In this document: piece after piece, positions 42,909 through 52,112 of the stretch | How the letters are laid out: each line of letters starts with the position of its first letter | How positions within the stretch are numbered: position 1 is the stretch's first letter | NCBI GenBank assembly: GCA_965247965.1 | Contig: OZ252053.1 | Location: 6,138,001-6,202,000 of the forward strand | Direction: 5' to 3' | Length of the DNA: 64,000 bases | Origin: UBA7328 sp965247965 | Lineage (GTDB): Bacteria > Bacteroidota > Bacteroidia > Chitinophagales > Saprospiraceae | Notes under the pieces: model-generated | Told to the model about the DNA's origin: nothing | What the model saw: the letters and a program-made list of their open reading frames with translations, nothing else | Database searches by the model: none | Program-made: the position numbers and the translations under genes

Positions 42909-43138
42909 CTAGTGCTCTGTCAACGTTTGAATGAGGAGTTGGATTTGAGGATATTTTGAGTCTGATCAAGGCATGAATGAACGATCCCGAAGGGTGGAGG
43001 CAAATCCTCCAAGTGAATGAACCGCGACAGCGGATGGGATGCCAAGCATAGCCAGAGCTATGTGAATGGTTCTCCAACGCTGAGCAGGCTAAAAAGATAC
43101 CAAATACAGCCCTCAGTTTAATCTTGACAGAGCACTAG
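42909..43138. mobile_element. MITE family C (230 bp) with CTAGTGCTCTGTCAA ends
   Basis: The left end CTAGTGCTCTGTCAA and right end TTGACAGAGCACTAG are perfect 15-bp inverted repeats, and similarity continues ~13 bp further in. There is no coding capacity. The interior differs from families A and B. The right CTAG supplies the stop codon of the VWA gene. Confidence 0.85.
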
Positions 43139-44994
43139 TTAGCTGCCAGCAATTTTATGGATTGCACCATCCTCAAAAATTCACCACGGTATCCAAATGG
43201 GTCACGTGCAGATGACTCACTGGCCAGTTGTTCTACCTGCTTATACGTAGCGTCCTTTTTATACTCCGATCCTCTCAAAAGCATTCCAAACTCTGCCACC
43301 GCTGCCGACCATTTGAAATTATCACTGCTTCGCCTCAACTCGATCACATTATTTTCAACCGCCTTACTGATCAACTGACTCGTATCACCCTTGGGTTCTT
43401 TGTATCGGATTTTTAAAAACATCAATTCGTTGTTCAATTTCGCGTCAGAAATGGACTCAGTAGACTGATAACGCAATGCATCCACATCAGCAATCTTTTT
43501 TTGAGAAGAGTTTTGAGGAATGATCTCGTAAAGTGCTGTAACGGTATGTCCTGTTCCTATCTCACCCGCATCTTTTTTATCGTCGTTAAAATCCTCTTTG
43601 TCCAATAGCCGGTTTTCATATCCGATCAATCGATATGCCTTTACATTTTTTGAGTTGAATTCCAACTGTATTTTCACGTCTTTGGCAATGGTAAACAGTG
43701 TGCCGCCAAATTCATGTATAAAGACCTTTTGCGCTTCAAGGATATTATCGATATAGCCGTGATTCCCGTTTCCGTGGTCGGCCAATTCTTGCATTTTATT
43801 GTCTTTATAGTTACCCATTCCGAACCCGAGAACGGTCAAAAAGACACCGCTCTCGCGCTCTTTTTCGATAATCCTTACCAATTGTGCGTCGCTGCTGACG
43901 CCGACATTAAAATCTCCATCGGTGGCCAGGATAACCCTGTTGTTGCCACTTGAAATGAAATTTTCGCGGGCGATTTTGTAGGCCAGCTCGATGCCTTCAG
44001 ATCCGGCAGTCGAACCTCCTGCCCTCAATCGCTCTAGAGAGGCGATAATTTTTTCTTTGTTCGCTCCCGAAATTGATGGAAGCACTAGGCCCGATGATCC
44101 CGCATAGACAACAATGGCCACACGGTCATCTTGCCGTAGCTTATTAACCAATAATTTGAAGGAAGAAATGACCAATGGCAATTTATTCGGTTGATTCATA
44201 CTACCCGACACATCTAGTAAAAATACCAGGTTCGATGCTGGAAGATCTTCAGTTGGAATATCCTTACCCTGAAGACCGATATGGAGCAAATGATTTTCTT
44301 TATTCCATGGACATTCTGACAATTCGGTAATAATTGAGAAGGGCTCATCTGCAATAGGTTGTGAATAGTCATAGGCAAAATAGTTTACCATTTCTTCTAT
44401 TCTCACAGCATCTTTCGGAGGCATTTGACCGCTATTAAGAAATCTGCGGATGTTGCTGTAAGATGCGGCGTCAACGTCTATGGAAAATGTTGATAAAGGT
44501 GTATTCGAAGGGTCGTAAAAGCGGTTTTCGCTGATATGGTCGTAGTCTTCGGTGTTCCAATTGGCCCACGGTTCTACTTTTTGACCCCCGCAAACGGGGC
44601 TCAACACTAATGCTTCTGCTGTGCTTTTTTGCCTTTTTCCGAACATCTTTTTTTGAGCCTCGCCATGGTATCCCGTTACCACAATTTCATCCAAAATCTT
44701 TCGTAAGGAAAGCACAATCGTCAACTCCTCCTGATTTCTAACCTTTATCTCTCGTGTTTCATAGCCTACAGACGAAATGATCAGGATACTTTTTTTATCG
44801 GGAATCTCAAGAGCGAATGAACCGTCCGTATCGGTGATCGTCCCAATACTCGTACCTTTTACCAGTACAGTCGCCCCAATAAGTGGATGGCCGCTATCAT
44901 CCAGCACTTTCCCGGTAATAATCTTTTGACCAGTGGACACTTTAGAGAGCGCACAGGTTGAAAATAACGCAAGAAATAAAAATAATTGTTTCAT
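43135..44994 (-). CDS. VWA domain protein with carboxypeptidase-like regulatory domain
   Basis: The ATG at 44994 gives ~619 residues with a signal peptide (LFLFLALFSTCALSKVSTGQ). Next come a regulatory beta domain (GKVLDDSGHPLIGATVLVKG), a VWA-associated region (FSIDVDAASYSNIRRFLNSG), the VWA domain with the MIDAS motif DVSGSM (~residue 260) and a C-terminal DUF3520-type region. It is exported and may bind metal-dependent ligands at the envelope. It is divergent from an ECF sigma factor, a pairing repeated in Bacteroidota. The stop is within the CTAG of MITE C. Confidence 0.82.
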   Translation of the reverse strand: MKQLFLFLALFSTCALSKVSTGQKIITGKVLDDSGHPLIGATVLVKGTSIGTITDTDGSFALEIPDKKSILIISSVGYETREIKVRNQEELTIVLSLRKILDEIVVTGYHGEAQKKMFGKRQKSTAEALVLSPVCGGQKVEPWANWNTEDYDHISENRFYDPSNTPLSTFSIDVDAASYSNIRRFLNSGQMPPKDAVRIEEMVNYFAYDYSQPIADEPFSIITELSECPWNKENHLLHIGLQGKDIPTEDLPASNLVFLLDVSGSMNQPNKLPLVISSFKLLVNKLRQDDRVAIVVYAGSSGLVLPSISGANKEKIIASLERLRAGGSTAGSEGIELAYKIARENFISSGNNRVILATDGDFNVGVSSDAQLVRIIEKERESGVFLTVLGFGMGNYKDNKMQELADHGNGNHGYIDNILEAQKVFIHEFGGTLFTIAKDVKIQLEFNSKNVKAYRLIGYENRLLDKEDFNDDKKDAGEIGTGHTVTALYEIIPQNSSQKKIADVDALRYQSTESISDAKLNNELMFLKIRYKEPKGDTSQLISKAVENNVIELRRSSDNFKWSAAVAEFGMLLRGSEYKKDATYKQVEQLASESSARDPFGYRGEFLRMVQSIKLLAAN

Positions 44995-45133
44995 AATTCG
45001 AAGATTTAGTTGTGAAGAATGGCGAGATGATTCCATCATATCCTTAGATGTTCTATTTTCTATTTTAGGATGCGCGAGAATTAAGAAATGCACAATCAAT
45101 ACCAAAAAAAATTATTTGTAACGTTTTAACTAC

Positions 45134-45724
45134 ATGTGGATCAGGTATTCAAAACATAAGAAAAACCTGTCGGACGAGCAACTGATCAGACGGTACAAAA
45201 AGAGTGATGATCTCGATGTTCTCGCCCAGCTCTATGACCGATATATAGAACTTGTCTACGGTGTTTCTTTAAAATACCTGGAAGATGAAGGTCAATGTAA
45301 GGACGCGGTCATCGAGATTTACGAGCGATTGATCAGAAGCGTCAAAAGACATGATATCAACAATTTCAAAAGCTGGCTTCACGTCGTAACGAAAAACTAT
45401 TGCCTTGAACAGTTGCGGAAGAAAGGTAGAAAACCAACTGTTTTAATCGACCACGAAAGTGTGCAATCTTTGGAAATACTGCATCATGATAAAGAGTTTG
45501 ATATTGTGCAAGGCAATTCCGAGTTGAAACATTGTATGCAAAGGTTAACCGCAAACCAAAAAATGTGTGTTATTCAATTTTACTACGAGGAAAAGAGCTA
45601 TAAGGACATTGCTCTGGAGATGGAATTGACAACAGAAAATGTGAGATCCCACATTCAAAACGGACGAAAGAAATTGAAGAATTGTTTGCAAAAAAAATAC
45701 AGGAGAAATAATGCGGACGGATAG
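45134..45724 (+). CDS. ECF-type RNA polymerase sigma factor
   Basis: This 196-residue protein has sigma region 2 (LAQLYDRYIELVYGVSLKYL, DAVIEIYERLI, FKSWLHVVTKNYCLEQLRK) and region 4 helix-turn-helix (FYYEEKSYKDIALEMELTTE). Its last 14 bp overlap the next gene, which has features of an anti-sigma partner. It would direct envelope-related transcription. Confidence 0.87.
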   Translation: MWIRYSKHKKNLSDEQLIRRYKKSDDLDVLAQLYDRYIELVYGVSLKYLEDEGQCKDAVIEIYERLIRSVKRHDINNFKSWLHVVTKNYCLEQLRKKGRKPTVLIDHESVQSLEILHHDKEFDIVQGNSELKHCMQRLTANQKMCVIQFYYEEKSYKDIALEMELTTENVRSHIQNGRKKLKNCLQKKYRRNNADG

Positions 45725-47084
45725 AGGGCAGGACTTACTTCAAAAATATCTTTTAGGCGCGATTACAGCAAGAGAGGAGGGCGAGCTATTCGAGTTAGCC
45801 AAGAATGACGCTTTTCTTTTTGAGGCAATAGAAGGATATTCAAGCGCTAATGTTCAGGACAAGAACATTGAGGAGGTCAGAATTGAGTTGGCTAAAAAGT
45901 ACGGATCTCGTTCGCTTGTGTTTCCGATGCCGGCTGCATGGTTGAAAGTAGCGGCTTCCGTTATTGTTCTATCGGGGGTCGTTTGGGTTTTGAGAAATAG
46001 TGTAGAACAACCTCGTGCCATGGAAGCTGTCCTGCAACCAGAAGTGTTCGGAACCCATGATTATCTAAATCTCGATGCTGACGATTCAATCGCCCTTGTC
46101 GCGCGATCAAATGATGAATTGGCAAAAAAAATTGAACATAAGCAACAGGTCAACTTCTTGGAGCCACGAGCTAATTATCCTTCATCACCGTCCGGTGAAA
46201 TTGATAATGCGGCTATCTCCACGTCCTCAGATTATGACAAACGAGTCGACGAATACGATATCACAAGCGTTGATGAAAAGCCAGGTAAGGTCAATGAAAA
46301 TGCGATCAAATCAGGTTCTGATTTTGAGATATCTAGTGACGAGGTTGTTACTATTCCCTTGTCAACCGGCATTTCGGAATCTGATATGGCTACGGATAAC
46401 CAGGGAAGGGATGTGGTTGACAATACGGCAGAAATTGATATTGAACTGACCGATAAGGAAGAAAGATCAGAAAATTTAGCCTTAAGAATAGCGCCAACTG
46501 AAAATAAACGCTCTATTCAGGGTACAGTTGTTGATGATTATGGAGGCCCTTTGGTTGGTGCGAGTATATTGGTTGAAGGGACAGCTCAAGGTACGATCAC
46601 AGACGTGGATGGATCCTTTGAAATACCTGTGTCAGATTCTCTGGCACTTGAAATCATCATATCATTCACAGGGTATGGATCGTCATTAGCAGTCGCAAGC
46701 CCCGGTGATGAATTGCACATTGTCATGGGTGCAGAAGGGTTGCTGGATGAAGTGGTCGTTACGGGTTATTCTACCCGAAAAGCTAAAAAAATAGCAAATA
46801 TTACCGACCCTAGGGCCGAGCCGGTAGAAGGGATACAGGACTTCAAAAACTACATAAAAGAAAATCAAATCTACCCCGATAGCGCACAAACCAACAACGT
46901 TCACGGGAAGGTTAAACTGCGTTTTCAAGTATTTTCAGACGGCGAGATCGGTGAAGTCCAAGTGATCAAGTCACTGGGCTTTGGGTGGGATGAAGAAGCC
47001 GTGAGATTGATTAGAGAAGGCCCAACTTGGGAAGTTGTACCGAGTGGGTACGCGGCATGGAAAACGTGGACGTTTAAGTTTTGA
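45711..47084 (+). CDS. Membrane protein with CarboxypepD_reg and TonB C-terminal domains (anti-sigma-like)
   Basis: The 457-residue protein has an N-terminal cytoplasmic part (LLQKYLLGAITAREEGELFE), one membrane helix (residues ~80-95, WLKVAASVIVLSGVVWVL) and a long acidic linker. A regulatory beta domain follows (GTVVDDYGGPLVGASILVEG), then a TonB-C domain (VHGKVKLRFQVFSDGEIGEV). The N-terminal layout and overlap with the sigma gene suggest it controls that sigma factor. Confidence 0.8.
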   Translation: MRTDRGQDLLQKYLLGAITAREEGELFELAKNDAFLFEAIEGYSSANVQDKNIEEVRIELAKKYGSRSLVFPMPAAWLKVAASVIVLSGVVWVLRNSVEQPRAMEAVLQPEVFGTHDYLNLDADDSIALVARSNDELAKKIEHKQQVNFLEPRANYPSSPSGEIDNAAISTSSDYDKRVDEYDITSVDEKPGKVNENAIKSGSDFEISSDEVVTIPLSTGISESDMATDNQGRDVVDNTAEIDIELTDKEERSENLALRIAPTENKRSIQGTVVDDYGGPLVGASILVEGTAQGTITDVDGSFEIPVSDSLALEIIISFTGYGSSLAVASPGDELHIVMGAEGLLDEVVVTGYSTRKAKKIANITDPRAEPVEGIQDFKNYIKENQIYPDSAQTNNVHGKVKLRFQVFSDGEIGEVQVIKSLGFGWDEEAVRLIREGPTWEVVPSGYAAWKTWTFKF

Positions 47085-47364
47085 TGGAGCATGTATAGAT
47101 CCTGACATACAAAGCACATACCATATTTGACTATTTTTGTATAATGCTAATAAATTCTTGGGATGAATTCTGCAACTAAATCGATTGATGCCCGTGCGAT
47201 GGAGATCAGGATTAGCATATCTAAATAATCGAATCAGGGAAAGGCTCCGTTTGATTACACCCAATTTCTCAGCTTCGATTTAATTCCAGCCTAAATACGA
47301 ATAGATTAATATCCCTTGCACCAAAACAATTACTACGCCTAATTTCACGACCTCAACACTGGAT

Positions 47365-48723
47365 ATGCAAAAATCATCCATCCCCACCGTACCCCGCTGG
47401 AAAGTAATTCTAAACGTTGGGCGATTCGTAAGCAATCCCATTCCATTGCTCGATGAAACCATCATCGAATACGGTGACTCATACATTACATATCTGGGCG
47501 GAAAGACAAAAACGGTGATAACCATCGACCCAAAGCTGATCCAACACGTCATGCAAAAAAACCATTTGAATTACGAAAAGTCCGTAATCCAGACCGACCT
47601 CCTGGCAAGGTACATCGGCAAAGGCCTTCTTACTACCAACGGAAGCTATTGGCTTAGACAACGAAGACTTATTCAACCCGGTTTCCACAAACAGAAATTG
47701 AATGCGCTTGTCGAAATAATGAATAAAGAGATCACTAAGTATTGCGGCGAATTGTTAGAGCGGACAGAACACAATCCGGTAGTCGACGTGTCAGTGGAGA
47801 TGATGAAGCTCACTCTAAGGGTGGTTTCGAGAGCACTTTTCAGTTCCGGTATTGGCGAAGAGGATATTGTTTTTTTGGGAAAGAGCATCACCCGTCTCCA
47901 ACATGCCATCATCAGGGATATCAGGCAGCCCTTTTTAAAATGGTGGCGTCGAATGAACGGTTACGACAATGAATCCGTCAAAATCGCCAAAGAAGCACAA
48001 CAAATGATTTCGCAAATTATAGAGTCCAGAAAGAAATCCGAAAACCGTCCGGACGATCTTTTGGATATGCTTCTCAACGTAAGATACGAAGATACTAATG
48101 AACACATGACGGATCAGCAAGTGTTGGAAGAGTGCCTTGTCCTATTTGTAGCAGGGCACGAAACATCCGCCAACGCGATGGCCTGGATGCATTACTTACT
48201 CCACCAAAATCCTAAAGAGAAAGATTTTATTTTACAAGAAATAAAAGAGGTGTCAGAGCAGATTCCAGATATGCAAAAGGCCATGGGAATGGAGCGAATC
48301 TCAATGGCTGTCTCCGAGACCATGAGGATGTACCCACCGGCCTGGGTCACGGATAGGGTGGCCCTTGGGGACGATGAGTACAAAGGCATGAAAATCAACA
48401 AGGGCGATATTATTTCTCCGTATATCTACGGGACACACAACGACGCCAAACGTTGGGTGAGTCCTGAAAAATTCGTACCAGGGCGATTCGCGAAAGATAG
48501 CAAGGGGCAAATCGAAGCCTTTTCCTATCTTCCGTTTGGGGGTGGTCCGAGATTGTGCATCGGCCAGCAGTTTGCGTTGATAGAAATGCAGTTGATCATT
48601 TTTCATTTGTACAGAAGATTTGAATTTGAACTTATCCCAAATCAGAAAATTGAATTGGAGCCGCTTGTTACGTTAAGGCCCAGATATGGAATTAAAATGA
48701 TGGTGAAGAGAAGAATGCCATAA
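47365..48723 (+). CDS. Cytochrome P450
   Basis: The 452-residue heme monooxygenase shows the I-helix AGHETSANAMAW, the K-helix ETMRMYPP (ExxR) and the heme-binding loop FGGGPRLCIGQQFAL with the axial Cys. The N-terminus has no membrane anchor, fitting a soluble bacterial P450; substrate unknown. The stop TAA overlaps the first base of the next ATG, which belongs to a truncated sulfatase, so the pairing may be accidental. Confidence 0.92.
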   Translation: MQKSSIPTVPRWKVILNVGRFVSNPIPLLDETIIEYGDSYITYLGGKTKTVITIDPKLIQHVMQKNHLNYEKSVIQTDLLARYIGKGLLTTNGSYWLRQRRLIQPGFHKQKLNALVEIMNKEITKYCGELLERTEHNPVVDVSVEMMKLTLRVVSRALFSSGIGEEDIVFLGKSITRLQHAIIRDIRQPFLKWWRRMNGYDNESVKIAKEAQQMISQIIESRKKSENRPDDLLDMLLNVRYEDTNEHMTDQQVLEECLVLFVAGHETSANAMAWMHYLLHQNPKEKDFILQEIKEVSEQIPDMQKAMGMERISMAVSETMRMYPPAWVTDRVALGDDEYKGMKINKGDIISPYIYGTHNDAKRWVSPEKFVPGRFAKDSKGQIEAFSYLPFGGGPRLCIGQQFALIEMQLIIFHLYRRFEFELIPNQKIELEPLVTLRPRYGIKMMVKRRMP

Positions 48724-48972
48724 TGAAATTATGTGCTACTCCGATGTTTGATTGGTCTCCGATCAATGTCCCGGATACCGCAACGAGTGATTTTAGAAGC
48801 GTTGACTTCATTGCAAACCAATTGAGACGCGATCACGACAAACCTTTCCTTTTGGCATGTGGAATCTACCGGCCTCATCTACTGTGGTACGTTCCAGAGA
48901 AGTATTTTGAGCGATTTCCATTGCAATCCATTCAATTGCCAAAGACTAACGAAATTGATCTCGACGACCTAG
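48723..48972 (+). pseudogene. Sulfatase fragment, 5' side of MITE
   Basis: Codons read TPMFDWSPINVPDTATSDFR and DKPFLLACGIYRPHLLWYVP, a middle segment of iduronate-2-sulfatase-like enzymes. The N-terminal ~150 residues, including the Cys/Ser-x-Pro-x-Arg site converted to formylglycine, are absent. The frame is cut at CTAG 48969-48972. Confidence 0.75.
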
Positions 48973-49110
48973 TGGTACGGAAACGAAGTCTTTGAACGTC
49001 TTAAAAGTTGCTAGTTGCTGGTTGTTCGTTGCTCGTTCCCGAACAACTATCAACTAACAACAAACAACGGTTTAAATTAACGCTTAAGTACTTAGTTTCT
49101 GTTGCACTAG
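48969..49110. mobile_element. MITE family A, copy 3 (142 bp)
   Basis: Starts CTAGTGGTACGGAAACGAAG and ends TAGTTTCTGTTGCACTAG, with the same GTTGCTAGTTG/CAACTAACAAC interior as the copies at 37108 and 38612. It interrupts the sulfatase. Confidence 0.88.
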
Positions 49111-49886
49111 GAGGTAGGGCAAAAGAATTAATAAAACGAGGGGGAAACTATCACAAACACGTCGTCGAAGCAGGGCAGTGGAAGCAGGCTGTACAAGGTT
49201 ATTTGGCATCTATAGCTTATGCGGATGCGATGGTAGGACATTTGCTGAGCGCGTTGGATGATAGTGACTATGCGGATAACACCATTGTAATCATTTGGTC
49301 GGATCACGGATGGCAATTGGGCGAAAAACAACACTGGCGAAAATTTGCCCTTTGGGAGAATGTGATTCGCACGGTGCTTATGATCAAAGCTCCTAAAGGA
49401 ATAAGTAAAGCGCCCGACGGTACTTTCCCAGGTCAAACAGCGAACACTCTTACTTCCCTTGTTGATATCTATCCCACTTTGCTTGATTTGTGCAGTATTC
49501 CGCAACGAGATGATTTGGATGGGGAAATTTTGACACCTTTTTTAGCAAATCCGGATTCTGTAGCAGACCGACCGATCCTCACTACTTATGACTTTGGCGA
49601 CTATTCCGTCAGATTCGGACAATGGCATTATATTAAATATGTCGATGCTTCGGAAGAATTATATGACTTGGACAAAGATCCGGAAGAATGGAACAATTTG
49701 GCAGGAGAAGTTGAGTACTTCATTATTAAAAAGAAGTTGCGAACCTTTTTGCCAAAGGAGCCGGTGCCGTTACCCGAAGAATCCTTAATACCTCTAATGG
49801 AACATCACATTCCACCTGTTAAATCGAGAGAATACTACTTCAGCGATGAGCGTAGAGAGTGGTTGAAACGATTCGAGAATATTTAG
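49111..49886 (+). pseudogene. Sulfatase fragment, 3' side of MITE
   Basis: The frame continues GGRAKELIKRGGNYHKH, then SIAYADAMVGHLLSALDDSD, the conserved IIWSDHGWQLGEKQHWRKF and a C-terminal domain to 49886. Joined at one CTAG with the 5' part it gives 341 residues in frame, still lacking the active-site N-terminus. The apparent ATG region 49008-49110 belongs to the MITE. Confidence 0.78.
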
Positions 49887-49950
49887 AAGAATATAAATTA
49901 AACCTTTCTATTAACTTTGGCGTTTCGAAAACATTCAAAGATTAAGCAAA

Positions 49951-51132
49951 ATGAAAGAAGCCGTAATTGTCTCAACCGCCCGTACACCACTGGCAAAATC
50001 ATACAGAGGTTCATTTAATGATACGAATGCACCTACCCTTGCAGGGTATGCAGTCGGAGAGGCAGTAAAACGAGCCGGCGTTGATCCCGAGGAAGTGGAC
50101 GACTGCATTATGGGCTGTGCCATGCAACAAGGTTCGCAAAGTATGAACATCGGTCGACAGGCTGCGTTATCAGCAGGCCTTCCCGTGACGGTTGCTGGGA
50201 TGAGCATTGACCGTCAGTGCTCCTCAGGTATGATGGCCATTGCGACAGCTGCAAAGCAGATCGTTATCGATGGGCAAGATATTGTTGTAGGCGGTGGAAT
50301 TGAATCCATCAGCATTGTACAAAATGAACATATGAATACGCATCGAGTACACGACCAAAACCTGGTCGGGAAGCACAAAGACATGTACATGCCCATGTTG
50401 GGAACTGCCGAAACAGTGGCAAAACGGTACGACATTTCGCGCGATGCACAGGACGAATACGGCTATCAATCCCAAATGAGAACAGCCCGTGCCCAGGAAA
50501 ATGGTTATGTCGACCATGAACTATTCCCAGTCACTGCGACCAAGGTAGTGAAGGACAAAGAAACCGGTGAAACAAGTAGGGTAGAGGTTACCGCGACAAA
50601 GGATGAATGCAATCGTCCCGGGACCACTCTTGAAGTTCTAAGAGGTCTAAGACTTGTAAATGAAGGAGGAACCATTACCGCTGGAAATGCCTCTCAATTT
50701 TCTGATGGAGCTTCCGCTAATGTGTTGATGGACAGTAAGTTAGTGGAAAAACGCGGATTGGTGCCTCTGGGTGCTTACAGGGGAATTGCAGTAGCAGGAT
50801 GCGAGCCGGATGAAATGGGGATCGGGCCCGTTTTTGCAGTGCCAAAGTTGCTTAAGGCACAAGGACTCAAAATGGATGACATAGGTCTATGGGAACTGAA
50901 TGAGGCATTCGCCGTTCAGGTTCTTTATTGCCGTGACCGACTTGGAATTGATAATGAAATACTCAATGTGAACGGAGGTTCGATAGCCATTGGACATCCT
51001 TATGGGATGACGGGTTCGCGTTTAGTCGGACATGCATTGATCGAGGGAAAGAGGAGAGGTGTGAAGTATGTGGTCGTGACGATGTGCGTGGGTGGTGGAA
51101 TTGGGGCTGCTGGGTTGTTTGAGGTTTATTAG
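49951..51132 (+). CDS. Acetyl-CoA acyltransferase (thiolase)
   Basis: This 393-residue enzyme has the nucleophile Cys in DRQCSSGMMAIA (~residue 90), the conserved NEAFAVQ, the His in GHPYGMTGSRL and the second Cys in TMCVGGGIGAAGLFE. It catalyses thiolytic cleavage or condensation of acyl-CoA, usually in fatty-acid oxidation. No other beta-oxidation gene is nearby. Confidence 0.92.
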   Translation: MKEAVIVSTARTPLAKSYRGSFNDTNAPTLAGYAVGEAVKRAGVDPEEVDDCIMGCAMQQGSQSMNIGRQAALSAGLPVTVAGMSIDRQCSSGMMAIATAAKQIVIDGQDIVVGGGIESISIVQNEHMNTHRVHDQNLVGKHKDMYMPMLGTAETVAKRYDISRDAQDEYGYQSQMRTARAQENGYVDHELFPVTATKVVKDKETGETSRVEVTATKDECNRPGTTLEVLRGLRLVNEGGTITAGNASQFSDGASANVLMDSKLVEKRGLVPLGAYRGIAVAGCEPDEMGIGPVFAVPKLLKAQGLKMDDIGLWELNEAFAVQVLYCRDRLGIDNEILNVNGGSIAIGHPYGMTGSRLVGHALIEGKRRGVKYVVVTMCVGGGIGAAGLFEVY

Positions 51133-51240
51133 AACGGCCAACGGCAGACGGTTAACGGTCGACGGCAGACGAACCCTCCGACTCTACCAAATAGCCTTAT
51201 CGTAATTTTGTAGAATTGATCGATCTTTCGTCAATAAGTT

Positions 51241-51432
51241 CTAAATAAGTCCGAGAGATTTCCATTCTTCCAGGGTTTCATCCATCCAATCATCGGTTGA
51301 AAATTTTTCGATGTCCTCGTTTAGAATATTCGATCGAGTCACCAATCGATCTACAGGTTTCTCGCAATGCTTGATTGGATTTTTGACCAATTTGTTTTTT
51401 GGCTTAAGCTCTGATTTCAGTTTACGTGGCAT
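51241..51432 (-). CDS. Small basic hypothetical protein
   Basis: ATG at 51432 gives 63 residues: a Lys-rich start (KLKSELKPKNKLVKNP) and an acidic/aromatic end (FSTDDWMDETLEEWKSLGLI). No family is recognised; the size and charge layout would fit an antitoxin or a small regulatory protein, but no toxin partner is seen. Confidence 0.45.
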   Translation of the reverse strand: MPRKLKSELKPKNKLVKNPIKHCEKPVDRLVTRSNILNEDIEKFSTDDWMDETLEEWKSLGLI

Positions 51433-51459
51433 AATGATTAGCAATTATATTATTCTATC

Positions 51460-52023
51460 TTAAGTTTGGATTTGATTCTTAAGCTTGAACTTTTTGAGCA
51501 TCCTCTTCATCAAATAATCTGTCTGCTTATCATTTCCAAGCATAAATTTGTGCTGGTCGAAAATGATAAAGCCGTGCCTCTCATAAAATCGAACGGCGGC
51601 TTTATTTTGATCCCATACGCCGAGCCAGATGTACTCTTTTCTTAATTGGATCGCTCTCTCAATCGAAAATTGAAGAAGAGTTTTGCCCAGACCCTGATTT
51701 TGTTAGGTGTCGTACAGGTAGATGCGTTCTATTTCAAGTCCCTTGCGTTCTTTCAATTCGGTTTGAGCTTTACTATGATTTAATTTTAGATAGCCGATCA
51801 ATTCGTCTTTGATTTTAGCAAAGTAAAATTCAGAACCGATTGTAGTGAATTCTTCCCGGACAGCGTCGCACGACAATTTTTGATCTGCATAGATCCATAT
51901 GTCCCATGGTTTATTTCTGTGAGCAAAGGATTGCAAGAAAGTTTCTTTTACCACCTCATGAAGTTGTTTTAACTGATCTTTGCTTACTGGTTTAATTGTT
52001 AGGCTGTCGAGCATACCATCCAT
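51460..52023 (-). pseudogene. GNAT acetyltransferase with an in-frame stop
   Basis: The first 106 residues (IKPVSKDQLKQLHEVVKETF, FYFAKIKDELIGYLKLNHSK, LEIERIYLYDT) end at TAA 51703-51705. The same frame goes on with QNQGLGKTLLQFSIERAI and the rest of the fold (YIWLGVWDQNKAAVRFYERH) to 51460. The QNQGLGKTLL part is the acetyl-CoA binding loop and is behind the stop. A one-base change from TAT/TAC to TAA would explain it. Confidence 0.75.
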
Positions 52024-52112
52024 GGGCTAAAGCATTTAATAATTTAAAGATAGTGTTTGAGAGACATAATACTTCCTCCAACTATCTTTGCATTTTAGCG
52101 TTAACTATCTCA

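Noticed and set aside
49008..49110. Start of the sulfatase at 49008
   Set aside because: This stretch is MITE sequence; the frame is open there only by chance.
51241..51432. Toxin-antitoxin pair
   Set aside because: The small protein has an antitoxin-like size, but the neighbour is a broken acetyltransferase of general GNAT type and no linked toxin motif is seen.
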